Source: Azadirachta indica (taxonomy: Eukaryota > Streptophyta > Magnoliopsida > Sapindales > Meliaceae). From it: a stretch of 64,000 nt of DNA. A program made the translations under genes and the position numbers. Location of the stretch: positions 13,662,913-13,726,912 of the forward strand of contig CM040450.1 in assembly GCA_022749755.1 (NCBI GenBank). Direction: 5' to 3'. The notes under the pieces are model-generated. The model saw nothing but the letters and a program-made list of their open reading frames with translations, made no database searches and was not told the DNA's origin. This document shows, in pieces, positions 38,125 through 52,300 of the stretch (the first letter of the stretch is position 1; each line of letters begins with the position of its first letter).

Positions 38125-41100
38125 TCAACCAAAAAAAACTTTTATTTTCCTTCTTTTTTATTTTTTTGGGTTCTTTAATATAATTGAGTGTTTAATTATC
38201 AAGGGGATAATCATTTTGTTGGTTTTCTTAGATATGGTTAATTTAATTAATTAACTCAATTAATTATATTTATCGTTTGATCTGTTTGATATCTGTTCTT
38301 AATTCCTCTAGAAATCAATTGCTCCATTTGGATGCAACTCAAGCAAACTGAGATTATTTATTATATTTATGAATTAATTTTTGATTAAATTAGATTGATT
38401 TTTGTCCATTTTCTCTCTTCCATCTTTCTCTTTGAGAAGAAGAATAATTTGTCTGGTTTGGCAAACATGAACGTGCAAAACTACACCGTATGTATAATAT
38501 TCATTAATTTAATAATTGAATTTTCTTTTCTTGCAAGAATTATTATATTTTACAATAATAATTTTTTAATCTATTTTAAATTCTAAGTCGTCCCCCACTA
38601 ATCTTATTACATAGATCAAACATTTTTTTTTTATTGGCTTCAATAATTTCATATACATGAAATTCTTCTTGTTTTGGTTTCAACAAGATATAAACTAACA
38701 CTAAATTTTTAATACATTATAAGAAAATTTCGATTTATTATTATTATTATTATTATTATTAAAATGTATGACATCATCTTTTATTTTTTAATGATTTAAA
38801 TTTATTAAGAGTATACAAAAAAAATAATATCAAGAGTATAATGAGCGTGAACCCTCAACAACTCGCATACAAAATAAAAGTAAAATAAAGAGAAAAAAAT
38901 TAATTAATACAAATACACTCAATGTCATTGCAAATTTGATAGAAAATATTTCTTCATGAATCAAATATAAGTAAAACTCTAATTTCGGTTAAGTAAAAAT
39001 TCTCAATATTGCGACTTTGATTGTTATACATTAATGGCTTGTGATTACTTTTATAAAAGTATAAGAAATTGTTAATTACATGTTATGTTACATATAAAAA
39101 TAAAATAATTTTGACAACGAGAACCAATTTTGTAAAAATAAAAATAAATAATATGCTATTTGATACAGTGAATGAGTAAGGTAAAAATACATTTAAACTG
39201 AAGTTATATCCAAATTAAAGCAATATATGGTAAATCAAGGAAAAAAAATAAAAAATATATTTAAAAATAAATAAAGAAAAGGAGTGCTCAAATATATAAT
39301 TCTTATACCATGTGGTAGGACTGCTATTTTCCTAATCTTATGTCATTTTCCCAAATTGATAAAATATGGAAAATGAATTTTTGGAATATTAAAAAGTTAC
39401 TTAATAAGTGATTCACTATAAATGGGTCCACAAGATCCTTATCGATTTCATGGAGGCTCACCCCCTGTTTCCAGAATAACGTAAAAACAAATATAAAAAT
39501 AAATAAAAAATTAAAATTAGAACTATATATAAAAAAATGTCTATTATCTCTCTTTTTTTTTAATTAATATCTCGTTAACTATATATTTTTTATAATATTT
39601 TATCACTCTTTGAGTTTTGATTTTACTTTTTAATACTTTTAATATTTTTATTTTATCATTTGTAAAATAATTAAACTGAAAGGGAAAATAAAAAAAAAAA
39701 AAGAATTGAGGGTAATGGGGTAATGAGACATTAATTGAAAATATAAAAGGGTAATGAGAAATTAATCGAAAAAATTAGGAGAATAATAGATATTCTCCCT
39801 CTGTGTGTGTATATAAATAGGTAGGATGAGTTTTCTGTGTGTGCTGGACACAGGAAAAACATGGTTGGAAATGACCTCTTTGATTTTGACACATGAATTA
39901 AATATTATCTAAAATACTTGAAGGAATCAATAAAAAACTGTATTGATTAGACCATAATTTTTCTTCTAATTTATTTTTAATTCTTAACTAAGTAAATACA
40001 TATCCATCATTAATTGTTAATAATATATTAAACTTTTAACGAGAACTATTTATCTTTCGTTAATATTTGTAATATAGTATTTTCGTAATAATAATGGTGA
40101 CTTATTAAGGTCATAATTTAGTGATATTATGTTATGCACTTGTATCTTTGTTGGTAATTGGTCAAATAATTTCAAAAATTAATATATAAATAACAAAATA
40201 ACGTGTAAAAAGAATTTTAAACTCGATTTCACGGTGATTCAACTTTTTCATTTTTTTTATTTTAGAAAAAAAAAAATTGATACTTGTGCAGTATAGCTCG
40301 TGTTAGATTCTAAGTATGTTTATGTTGACGTAAGAAAACAAGAGATAAGGGATAGGATGAATAAATATTGACTCAGAGACTAGAGAGAAGTCAACGTTTT
40401 TGGTAAACTTTATTTGCAAATTGTAGCTGTATATTACTTGGGAGGGTGAGTAGAAATATTCATTAAAATACACATAATAAAATTGAAATCTCATCAAGAT
40501 GATAGAAGAATTTGAACCAACAACCATCAGATAAGTCATTCATAACTATGTTATTTATGTGGGAGACCGCACAGCTTATATTACATTTTATAAGAATTAA
40601 TTTAATTTTAATTAAATTATTCAATTGTTAAAACTGCTGTCATATGCGTAGAATTTAAGCAATCTTATGTTAAATTTTAGGAATTGAAAAATATTTGTGG
40701 CGGTAACATTTGAGTTATTCATCAGATTTACAAACTACAATTTGATTTAGTTTAAAAATCTAACCATAGTTTGAAACTTTCTCAATCGAAAATTTTTCTA
40801 TATCAGAATGCTCACACCATATGAAGTATCCATAAAGTTTTGTTATATATACATATTCAGTTTTAGATAACATCTGTTTTAAATTGATCCTAATATAAAT
40901 ATATAACCATTCAATAAAATCATGTTACATTTTAAAATCTTTTAATCTGTCATAATGATTTTCTTAATTAATTAATTTCAATCACTTTATACACGTATAT
41001 ATTTCCTAATTTTATACAATTTTTTACATATATAGTTAATGCAAATGAACACTAAAAATCATAGTTTAACACCAAATCCAGCATTGTTTTGGTGTGAAAC

Positions 41101-41889
41101 ACACTATTTTATGCCGGATCTAATTTTAAAAATACGGAATTTTGTTAGGAACATATTACTAATTAATTGAACATTAAGGATGTGATATAGCCGTCCTGCC
41201 CAAAATTTCTATGCTCAAAGTCAATAAGGGAATCCTAACAAACAAAGGAAAGAGGATTGTTTAGTGGTTCGAAAGAGTGTATAAACACGAAGACCAAAAA
41301 GAAATCTAAAAACATAGAATTGCCTTCCAGGATGAGACATTAATCAGCATGACAGCAGAGCACAAATTTGTCAAGCACAAGCAGTATTGTTGCAATACAG
41401 TCAAATACGTTCACATTTCACACCGACTTCTATTTAAATATCATTTCCTATTGTGATTGCAGCAAAAGTCTATGATTATTTTAACTAGTAAATTAAATTT
41501 GCTTGAAGACAATCACTCTGCAAAATAATGTAAAAGAATAATGCAAATTGCAGATCAGGTGTGTGTGAATTGTGTAGGGTCAAATAATGCCAACGCGACC
41601 TAAATGCCACGCCAAGAGACAGACCATTAAACTAACCCTAGTCAATTTGATTCAGGTCACAAGAAATTAAAATGTTCTAACTGCCATTTATTTGGTAGGG
41701 AAGGGTCTTTCCTAATCAATATCAGTGATCATTTGAATCATACAACCAGACAATACAATATGCATCAAAATAGTACCAAAATGAAACATATCTCCGGCAG
41801 AGAGATGAAATGAAAACTCAATCATGTATTGTGAATATATCGAGTTTTAAAAAATATAATTATTGAGTTTCCATACATTAAAAGATTCT
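38125..41889. other. VQ-fibrillin spacer
   Basis: The region is AT-rich and holds the VQ 3' UTR, a (TTA)n run at about 38739-38761, a fold-back MITE (about 39533-39799) and, from about 41200, less AT-rich DNA that may be fibrillin 3' UTR. The 78-codon ORF at 40303-40539 has no homologue I recognise and is treated as chance. Confidence 0.55.
39533..39799. mobile_element. Fold-back MITE, family copy A
   Basis: The outer halves are reverse-complementary. The left side reads AATGTCTATTATCTCTC, then AATTAATATCTCGTTA, then TATATTTTTTATAATATTTTA. The reverse complement of the right side reads AATATCTATTATTCTCCTAA, then TTAATTTCTCATTACCC. It has no coding capacity. Its ends and internal order match the element at 47688-47980, so both belong to one small family. 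Confidence 0.65.
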
Positions 41890-44800
41890 CTAACTCTCAT
41901 ATTCGGTGATAGGTTCTGCCATGGAAGATGCAGGCAATTCCAATCTTGTAAGAACTTCGGGTACTCCGGCAGCATCCCTTATTATCTGTGCCAAAACCCA
42001 TGTAAGATTTAGTACATAATACCTCTTATTATCGAGGGATTTATCATCAAGTTCTGTCTATTAAAGAAAATATCAGCACCTGTATATCATTGACGAATGC
42101 ATCTAAGGGAGAGGAAAATTATCTATCAAAATTGTATGCATTACTTTTGACTATTGCAAGTTTGCAAATATGAAAATCTTACAACAACATGGGAAAGTGG
42201 CAATTGCAACAACATCCATTAGACGGTAAAAGAGCTGCAAATGCTTTACCATTAAGACCTAAATCTACTTTGAATTTCAGATAAATGCACTGCTTCAACT
42301 ATTCAACGGAGAATCAAAAGGTTAAGGTTGATCAAGAAATTTTTGCAGTTAATATGAACACTAGAGGAATGGAAAGTAAGAGGGTGGCAAGGTGACACCA
42401 TATACCAGCTCTTTTGTATCAAAATTTACCAGAGACTCAGAGCTTTTCTACATCATAATATGAGAATGAACCAAGCCATTAGAGAATCTACTTTTGTCTT
42501 TAGAATTGCAACTTGGCCACACAGGTAGAGGAAATGTGAGGAAAAGAAAGCCAACTGCAAATGTGAGGAAATGATAAGATTAACTTATAGACCATGCAGG
42601 TTGCAGATAGACGTAGAAAGGAAAATGATAATACAACACAGATGGGAATGGATGGGTAAAGAATCAAAAAAAGACTCACACAGGTATAGATAGTAAAAAT
42701 AATCAAAAGCAAAGTACTTAAATCAAGAGGCTCCAGTTTATGGGTAACTAGTGCCATCAAACAGGTGAAAATTAATATGATGATTTCATTTTCAGGTGGT
42801 GGCCAAATGAACATGAAATGGCCATTCGGACCTCCTACTGTATACCAGATTTACTTGCAGTTAGTGACAATCAAAACAAACAATCTATTGTAGTGATTCT
42901 TGTGTTTATGAAATTATCTATGTCTAATGACACATCACCAATATGATACTTTGAAGTTATGAATCAGCACATAAAATCAGAAAGTAAAGTGACCAACTTA
43001 CAAGTATCTCCTCATCAAGATAAGAAATCATAAACAGTCTCTGGAAAGTTCCACCTGGAGGAGTAAAAGCGTAGAACTCAGAATAGATCCTTATATCAAG
43101 ACTACATATACATATGCAAACACATACTTGTAACAAAAGAATGATAGGATGTCGTACAGCAATGTATTTTAGATTTGTTACAGTTTTCTACTTAGAGATA
43201 GTAAAATGAAATAGAGATGCATTCAGTGCATGCATACAAGTTAGCTTATGTCTGCAAATTAAAATTCCCAAGCTTAGATCTCAACCAAAGGAATCAACTT
43301 GAGAATTATAGATCCAGATCTCACATATTAACATGTAACTATCGGTTAATCAATCATTAGATCAGCTACTGCATAACAAAACAAAAATTCCCAAGAGGAA
43401 AATAGGTAATCAAAAGATCATGGTAAATGGTTAACTTGAGTCCATGCAAGATTAGACTTGTCTAGCATATAACTGTAAAAAGGAAATAGTAAAATCTCCA
43501 CTTTTAAGATTCAAATTAGGAGGGCTGTAATTTCAAGAAAAATAATATAAAACTAAATTGTAGTATTATATGCTTGGGATGTACCATCACCTGTAACACT
43601 CTAGAAAATACCTTTTAACTACAAGAATAAAACGACTCACATTCCAAGTGTACTTTAATTCTATAACCATTCTCTTTAGTAAGTACCATCCAAATGAACT
43701 ACTTTTAAATGCTGATCAAGAAAACTTTTCTTACAACGACAATAATGACAATATTTTAGTTAAGTGAAGGCGACTTTTTGGAAACATGAACATGACAGGT
43801 ATAGAAGATGGGTAAGGTGTGTGGAAGGATAAGAGTCAAATTTTCAGATGCTTAAAGTCAGAGTATTTGGATAATCCATCAAAGTTGTGTGATTAAACTC
43901 ATATAGTAAGGCCACTGTTATACACATTTAAAACATGATCCTATATAATAAAAAACTAAGTCCAAATCATCATTGCAACTTCAGACAAGAACGCATAAAA
44001 GTGAATTAGGCAGGGGATCAGAATATTGGCATGAGAAGAGATTAACATTTCTCAAAGCATCAGTCAAACCAGATTTCAAAGTTGTAATCTCCACTGATGA
44101 TTTAAATAAAGCATGTAATATTAGACTATAACAAACTATCTAGCACTCCTCTGGACAAATTTTTCCAAAGGGTTGACAAGTCAACTGATTTTTCCACAAC
44201 CAAGAGAGGAAAAAGTAAGTTAAAGATTATGAAATGCTTACTAAGAGGAACTCTCAGCCCACTGGCCATGACATCCCTGATAGGAACAGGAAGCTGCTGT
44301 ACTGTGGTAACTGCCTGACTAAATGCACCTTTTAGCTGGTCTGGCACCATTTCTTCAATAACTGTTGGTGATTCGAAAATACCTTCAACATATTCTTCTT
44401 TCATTCTAAGCGGTCCCTCTATAGCGAGATTGGCAGAGAGAATAAATCTGCTTTCTATCTGCATTGACATCTCATCATTATACAGAACAAGCTATTGGGA
44501 GAATATCTTATGCTATCTTCAGATAGATGGGAAGCAGAAGTTGAAATATAACATCAGCATCCTTAACAGTTAAAGAACTATAACGTAAAACAATAGAAAA
44601 ATAGCATAAATATAAGTAATCTCTCTCTTGAGTCAAAATGAGAGTCCTTACATGCTAATCAAAATTAATTTTTACAGAGCTTAGCCAAATGAATTAGATG
44701 GAAATTTGAGTCCAAAATTCTTTAGCTAAGGTGTCATAGAGTAACTCCTTGTATATAAATGCATCATTTCTTTTATTCACCAGTACAGCAAAATCTTAAG

Positions 44801-46238
44801 CCTAAGTTCGTGAGCCATTCTTATGTAAGTTCAGTGCTTCAATGTACGGACCCAGCAATCTTTCCCTCATGTGGCTCTAATGCCACTTGTTACCGTACAA
44901 ATAGCTGGGAAAGCCCTACATCAAGACCTTATGCATTTGAATACCACCTTGAGCCCAAAAGCTTAAAACAATCAGTCAATCGAAAACTCCTTGTATATAA
45001 GTCATTAACTAATCTTCATATTTCTTACACATGTATAGCCAACAGATCTTAGTAATTGTTCCTTACATTCAAATTACATTTGTCCAACCATCCACGTTAT
45101 AAACACATATATTCTGCTGAAAGAAATTACCGAGTTCAGTAATTTGAAATTTGCTGTAACATTTGCCTTCAAATCCTTAATCACCACATCCATTTTTGAC
45201 AAATTCGCCAATGTTGAGGGAAATCTCCTACAACAACACATTGATTGCACCAACATGATTAGCTACTAGTCAATTCAATCAAACTCGATATGCAGACAAA
45301 GCATGTGGTAAGTTTACTAATGTGGTATGCTTGGTATTATTGTACCTCACTAATTCTAAGCACAAAAATTAACTTGTTAGCTAAACACCAACTTTTAGTA
45401 TGAACCACTTATTCTTTTCCATGTATATTTCCTCCGTGCTTCACTCATGGTATATTCTACTAAATTACTTACTGAAATATGAATTTAGCGGCAAATAATG
45501 CAGGGCTTCCAGAACCAAACCACTCGAAATTCCATTGTCCTTCCAGAAATGGAGACCTGCAGAAAGCTATATCAACAAATAAAATTCTCATCCAAAAGAA
45601 ACAAAAACGCACACGAAAATTGCTTAGTCTTGATACCACCTACGTTGTAGGCCTCGGCGTCGGATTTAGCCTCTCAAGACTAGTTATCCTCTCATTCACA
45701 TCAATCAGCTGCATATCCGTCGTCTTTCCAGTCACTAAAGCCTCAAAACCGCCAGCATCCTTAAACTAAATCAAATCAGATTCACCACACAACTCAGTAA
45801 GCAAACTGTTTCAGCTTCAAAATACGTAAAACAAAACATCACAAATTATCACTAAATTCACAATAATTTATGTTTTTTTCTTTTTTTCTGGTTGTTTAAG
45901 AAAATCTAACAAGACGCGTTCTATTAGATTCAGCATCAGAAATGTAGCCGTTGAACTCCAAAAAAAAAAAAAATTCATTGATGTTTAAAACTCACGGCAA
46001 GAAGAAGCGATTCTTTGGCAGAGAGTCTTTCCATCTCCTTGGCGTAAGTCGCGGGAGCTCCCTGCACGGCTTGCTGTACCATTGCACGGCATCGCAAATT
46101 CCGGCGGATTCGCCTGTTGTTCGCCGGCGACTTGGTTAGAGTAACCATTGAAGTAGTATTGATGGAAGAAGAGTTCGAGAAACTGGACCGAATTGCAGAA
46201 ATTGCAGGCACCGAGCCCTGTAACAAAGCGGAAGCCAT
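41890..46238 (-). CDS. FBN7: Plastid lipid-associated protein / fibrillin (probable FBN7, PAP13)
   Basis: Fibrillins are lipocalin-like proteins of plastoglobules and thylakoids that bind lipids such as prenylquinones and carotenoids. Seven exons (minus strand): 46238-45996, 45765-45644, 45556-45473, 45227-45131, 44458-44242, 43054-43002, 41985-41890. They join to 303 residues. The first roughly 50 residues are Ser-rich and basic and look like a transit peptide. The PAP_fibrillin domain (PF04755) starts near ERLSAKESLLLA, contains LEGQWNFEWFGSGSP, and ends with GTFQRLFMISYLDEEILIIR as the C-terminal beta strands. The FBN7 assignment rests partly on the VQ and POLD2 neighbours; family membership itself is clear. 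Introns 5 and 6 are each about 1 kb and hold no other gene. Confidence 0.9.
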
Positions 46239-47687
46239 TGATGAGAGAGAATTTTGGAGTCTTTCGTTTCTGTGAGGAATTAAATTGAGTTACAGTTAAG
46301 AGGCCTCATGTCTGGCCGCTTCAGAAAAAACAAAATGACCGGGTTTTTTATTTTTAATTTTATATTTTGAGAGCAGAGAAAACAGAAGTAACGTTGAATG
46401 CGTTTTTTACTGCTAGAGTAGGATGGCGGATAATAACATTAAGATCCCTTTATTTTAGTTTATTAAATTTAAAACATAATGTCTCTATTTACATCATATG
46501 TGTTCCTAATTCATTTTACGGTAACTAAATTACCCAAACAATGTGCAGGTTATCCAGCGGATCAAATTGGGTGAATTTTATTAAATTTATATCAAATTCA
46601 TCATTTGACCAATTAGAGTTTTTTCAATTTAATCCAATCCACCATATTCGACTTAATTCAATCTAAATTTGAAACTTATAAATTTTGATATAATATTATT
46701 ATTAAATTTTATTTCAGTAAAAAATATGTATCTATTGTAAATAAAAATATTATTATCTAAAAAAAAAAAAAAAAAAATTAAGTTAGGAAGGAGAAAAGAG
46801 AGGTTGAAGGAAAATAAGCTAATTAAGTATGCATGATACTTTACATTTTTACATATTAGACATATAATTTTATACACAATAAACTAAAATTTTATTTAAA
46901 ATATTATTATATTACTTTTTTATATATTATATAGTATTTTTATAAATCTCAAATTTATTATCTAACCAACTATGAGTAGATTTTAAATTTTTCAATCCAA
47001 TTTAATTCACTGCTCTATCAAATTCATTAAAAAATATATTGAATCGGATTAAATTAAGTGAATTTCTTGGATTGAATTGAATTCTAAATACCTCTAGCAT
47101 GCAACTCGAAATTAAAGAGTATTCCAATCATTGCAATCCAATTAGTATCTATTTGATATAAATGATTAAACTATGTCTTTGCTTAAAAAATAAAATAATT
47201 TTGTGATCTAGTTGTTATTTAATCTATGAAAACAATAATTGGTTGATCAATTTTCTCCATTTCGTTAAAATTTACTAATTTCATTTTAAAAAATAAAAAT
47301 TTAGATAACTAAATAATAAAATTGTGCTAATATCTATTAATTAATATCTATATTGTTGAATGTTGTAGAATAATTACTCAACAGATTTTGAAGCCTTACA
47401 CAAAAGATTTTATCGTAAGTGATAATAAAAATAATTTCAAATACGAATTTGAGTCTTGCACATCAGATTTTTGCTAAACTCTCCTGAAATGGAGGCTTTG
47501 TACAAAAGATTATGGCGAAAATTTCTTAGATGTCGCAGCCAAAACTGACTCTCCTTCCAATTTCTAACTCAAATTATTTATACAAAATTATTATAATTTC
47601 TATATGAAATATTTATCATTTCGGCTAATAAAATTAAATTATTTAATTGTGGCCCTTTGCTTTTGAAAATTTAGCAATTGACTCCTC

Positions 47688-47980
47688 AATTTATAAAGGA
47701 AGAATGCCCATTACCCCTTGATTTTGACCCAACATCCTATTTCTCTCGTATATTTTTTTTAATATTTTATTACTCCTTAACTCTTTTTTTTTTTCGATTT
47801 TATCTTTCAATTCAATTGGTTTATATTCCAATTATAAAATAATAAAATTAAAAATATTTTAAATAGTAAAGAGTAAAAGCAGAACTTAAGAAAATAATGA
47901 AATATTAAAAAAAATATAAAGGATAATGGAACATTAACTTAAAAATCAGGAGGAATCAGACGTTCTTCCATTTATAAATT
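47688..47980. mobile_element. Fold-back MITE, family copy B
   Basis: The two halves are imperfect reverse complements over nearly the whole 293 bases. The left end AATTTATAAAGGAAGAATG matches the reverse complement of the right end, AATTTATAAATGGAAGAACG. Both arms continue through a TATATTTTTTTTAATATTT block. It carries no ORF and matches copy A at 39533-39799 in motif order. Confidence 0.75.
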
Positions 47981-49327
47981 ATTTCTTAAAATTTGACCTA
48001 TTAACTTTATTTTTCTAATTTTTTGACCTTTTTGACTTTTTATTTTTGACCCATTCTAGTAAACAATATTATTTTAATACAAAATGGTGAGGCATGCATT
48101 TTCCAAATTTTGTGACATGACATAGAAATGCAATAAATGAGTTGAATTATTTAAAATGCATGTGAAGCGTGTGCCAAGCCTTACACGAATGGGGAAATTT
48201 AGTACAACAATAATACATGTACTATGGAAAGATGAAAAAAAATGTGTTTCTTTAGTGCATTCTAAAGCCAATAGCTCATAAATTTAGGGTCACAAGTATT
48301 AAATAGCATCCCAATACAAGTCAAGATTAAACATATTTTTTGATATTTACAACTATTCTTTTAATTATTATCTTAACTTTTTTAATATTATACAATTATA
48401 TACACATATAATTTTTCGAAAGTTAAAAGATGAGATAAGTATAAATTTAATACACTTAAAAGTTAAAAGTTGAGATAACTGTAAATTTAATGTTATTTGC
48501 AAAAGTTTACATTCAATTTAGATGAAATCTATCGTGAAAACTTGAACTTTTTTTTTTGATAAAAAAATTAGATAAATAATTTATTATTAAACTATTAATA
48601 ATAAATGACTAAATTGAATTCGATGTTAAAAAAATGGATTTTTATACTCTACCTTGTAAATCATGATTGTGACTATTTTGAACTAGTTTAGAGTTGAAGT
48701 AATATTTTTTTTTTTCATTTACAAAGGAATTAAAGTTGTCAAGTAAAATAATATTTACCAAATACTTTTAATCATATAACTATTATAAACACTCCTTTAA
48801 TATACTATTATCTTAATATAAACTCACTAATTTATAAATTATTGTTGTATAAAATCACTAAATAGATGGATGATTGGTACATTATTAATTTTAATTCAAA
48901 TTAAAAAAAAACCCTTTAAAATGAGGTCGAAACACAATCGTTACAAATTGTTTTTGAAAACTACATCAATAAAACATAAGTTATCAAATAAAAATAAATA
49001 TTTATCAAATATTTTAGTCAATAATGAAAAAAAATCATTGTAGTTTTTAAATTAAGCAGAAATATAGCTATTATTATAAATATGAATTTAATCTCTCAAT
49101 TTTTTTTTAAAGAAAAAAACTAAATAATTGATTAATTGGAAGGTAGCAAGGCGTCGAGCTACACGCGCGATACCACTTCAACTGCACGGGTACGACGAAA
49201 CTGCGTTCAATCTTTTTATATAATAATAATAATTATTATTATTATTATTAATATTTTATTCACCAAATATATATCGCCCAGTAGCGAGAAAGTAAAGCAG
49301 AAATCTCTAATTTCTTTCGCTTTTATT

Positions 49328-49336
49328 TTTCCCGCC
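49328..49336 (+). promoter_or_regulatory. E2F-like site at POLD2
   Basis: TTTCCCGCC ends 9 bases before the POLD2 start codon and matches the plant E2F consensus TTTSSCGC. S-phase replication genes are classical E2F targets. The motif is seen; regulation is inferred. Because it is so close to the ATG, the transcription start may be very near. Confidence 0.6.
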
Positions 49337-49345
49337 ACAGAAGCC

Positions 49346-52300
49346 ATGGAAATCGATGGAGAAGAAAGTCTTCTTCAAAGAAAGCAATCCACCTATCTCT
49401 CTTTGGTAACTTATTTCTTTTCTCACTCGTTCACTCAATTTTTTGTTATACAGTTCACTGCTTCCTCAATTTATGAAATTGATTTTTCTTTTTTTTTTTT
49501 TAAATTGGAGTTGATTTTGTATATTTTGTTCTTATTGTTGCAGGATGAGCCTTTTGAAATACAGAAGGAAACATATAGGGGTCAACAATACAGCCAAATA
49601 TACTTTGCTCGTCTTCACTTGATGAGAACTTTGCTTTATTCTCTTGTTCCCAATTGGAAACCTCATTTGCCAAGTACAGTTTTTATTTTATTTTTATTTA
49701 CGCTGATTATAAATTGGTTTTAGTTTCTTGCTTTCTTTGAAATTTGGAATCTTGGTTATGGTTGGTACGCTGCTTTATGTGGGTTTTAAGTTTGAGTGGG
49801 GAATTGCTACTACTTGAGAATTCGTTTTTGTGGGGATTTATCTTTACCTCTTCTGCTGGTAGCTGTTTATGCTAGATGGAATTACTGATTTGCTTTATTT
49901 TTAAGTACTTAGGGTTTAGGTTTCTGCATACTGAGGTTGTCTGGGTTGTTTATATTCAACGTGTGGTCAATTTGGGAAATTTAGAATTTTGGTGTCATCC
50001 GTCTACAAGCAAATATGATCATTGGGATTTGTGCATGAATGCAGCATTTTGGGCAAGTTGAAGTTTGCTTGATTTGATAATGACTGATGCTAATTTCCAA
50101 ATTAGTGTTTGGGCTTCCTGTCGGTGTTTTTTCCCTTGATATTTCAAGGGATTTTTAAATATTTTGTGGTGCTTTGCAAAGAAATAGCAATTAAGGTGTT
50201 TAATTAATTATAAATTTGTAGAATTTTGGGTAACTTAGATATCATATATGCATTTGAGTGTGGAATAGTTGGTTAATTTCTTATCATGCTGACAAATGTT
50301 TCAGTTCGTACAATATTGGGACTGGAAGAAGGCAAGGAATGTATCATTGTAGGCACTGTGTACAAGCACATGAAACTCAAACCTTCAATTCTTGATGAGT
50401 ACTCCAAGGAGGTATCATGATCATTGATAAATGAGTTTTGTCATTATTTTTTCATGGTTTCATTTGTTGAAATTGAGATAAAAATTCTAAGCTTTGAGAG
50501 TTTTTCATTTTGAAATTTACAGAGAACTGCAACCCCACTTGTAAAGCCTCATAACTTTATGCATCCAGATGACCATTTGGTTTTGGAAGATGACAGTGGA
50601 AGAGTCAAACTTGGTGGAACTGAACTTTTGCCTTCAGCATATGTAACAGGTTTGATTACTGGGCACTTTGTCATTAGGAAGTATGAAACTATTTATAATG
50701 ATGGGATTTGTAGCTGATCTTCAGCTATTTGACAGGTGACTGACTTGTGGTATGGGATTCAACAATTTGAGTCTGATTGACTAGTTTCAAATTAGGTCAG
50801 GTCCAGTTGTTTTTGGAGGGTTTGGAAATCTGATTTTTCAGTTATTAAGTTGTTTGACATTCTTTTCTCAGAATGCTTTTAGAAATCGGATAGATGCTTG
50901 CTGTGTTTTTGTTCTTTCTCCCATCTCAAAATTATAGTTTGATTTTCCTAAAATGCAATTGACTTAAATATTAGTAACCTTGTTTTTTATGCATTACTTT
51001 GAGTATGTTGGCAGCTGAACTAACAATTTGGTTGTTTCTGTGGAAATGGAATTTCTCGAAGTTAATAATAATTAAATTTCATCTGTCTGAAGGACAGTGA
51101 TGTTGCATTGACATGATACATTTTATAGGCATTGTTGTTGCTTTACATGGGAAGGAAACTGGCGCTGGTGATTTCCTGGTTCAAGATGTCTTAGAAGCTG
51201 GCTTGGCACCGCAGATAGAGTTGCCACTTAAATCAAGTATGTCAAGAATTACCTCTCTCCTCTTTTCCCCTTTGTTGTTTCTACCTTGTAGTAAAATGCA
51301 TAGTCAGGCTACTTGTTTCTCAGTTATAGGCATTCTTTGCTGTGTGTGTTTTCCATGTTATGCGTTTATCAACCTTATATTAGATATGTTGCTTATAATA
51401 ACCGCTAGGAGTAATTTTTTCAGCAGAGGATCCTTCAGGATATGTTGTGTTTTATGGAAGTCTAAAGCAATCCTCTTAGTAGTTTCTTGTCCCATCTCTT
51501 GTCTGGCCATTTAGTTTTTCTTGGTTCTGTTTAATTTGAAATGGTTCTTTATCCTCATTGTAAAACTAGCTCCAAATGAGTTTTTTTGACATGCATTTCA
51601 AACTTGCATACTTCTGGAAACTAGGTCAAGTTTTACTGTATCACAGAACAAAATTTATTTAGCAATTGGTATATTGGACTTCTTTCGTATAGATATTCGT
51701 ACTCAATTGGGCTTGTGCATATATGATTGAGTTTTTGATTTAGTATATGTATTTAAATTGAATCTTTAAACCTGGCTCACTTGTATGTGTAAGCATTGTT
51801 TCACTGTGGTATGATATTGATTGGCACAGGAGAAGACAAGTACATTGTTCTTGTGTCAGGATTAAGTGTTGGCAGCAGTACATCTAACCCACTTCAGTTA
51901 CAGCTTCTTGTGGATCATATAACAGGATATCTAGGAGATGAAAAGGTTTTTTTCATTTCTTCCCTTTCTGCTGCTTCTTTCTGACAATCTGTTCCATCTT
52001 GCTAATTTATGACATCTATTGAGCAGGAACAAAGTATTGCAGCGCAGATAGTTCATGTCCTAATTGCTGGAAACTCTGTCGAAATTCCTCATGGACTTCT
52101 TAATGGACAGGTTCCTAATTCAGAAAGCCTTTTCGACCTCCTTTTCGAATAATCAGCTATAAATTTTTTCTTCCATTTTATGATAATTTTCTTATAAGAT
52201 GATTTGTGCCAATAACTAAAGTTATTTTTGGTCTCTTTTGAGTTTTGAAAAATAAAAACTTTTTGCTTTGTTTGTCGTTTCATTTTCACAAGTAAATGGG

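Larger units (their letters stand above)
46239..49345. other. Divergent spacer fibrillin / POLD2
   Basis: This AT-rich region contains the fibrillin promoter, a poly-A tract near 46760, a fold-back MITE at 47688-47980, a short direct repeat at 48419-48495, and the POLD2 promoter with an E2F-like site at its end. No gene was seen. Confidence 0.6.

Noticed and set aside
44759..45052. 97-codon plus-strand ORF inside the fibrillin gene
   Set aside because: It lies in intron 4 on the opposite strand with no conserved motif and no promoter.
46500..47110. Possible inverted repeats rich in CAATCCAAT/ATTGAATT words
   Set aside because: Similar words occur on both sides of 46800, but arms could not be aligned consistently and there is no flanking duplication. 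Probably AT-rich coincidence or a very old element.
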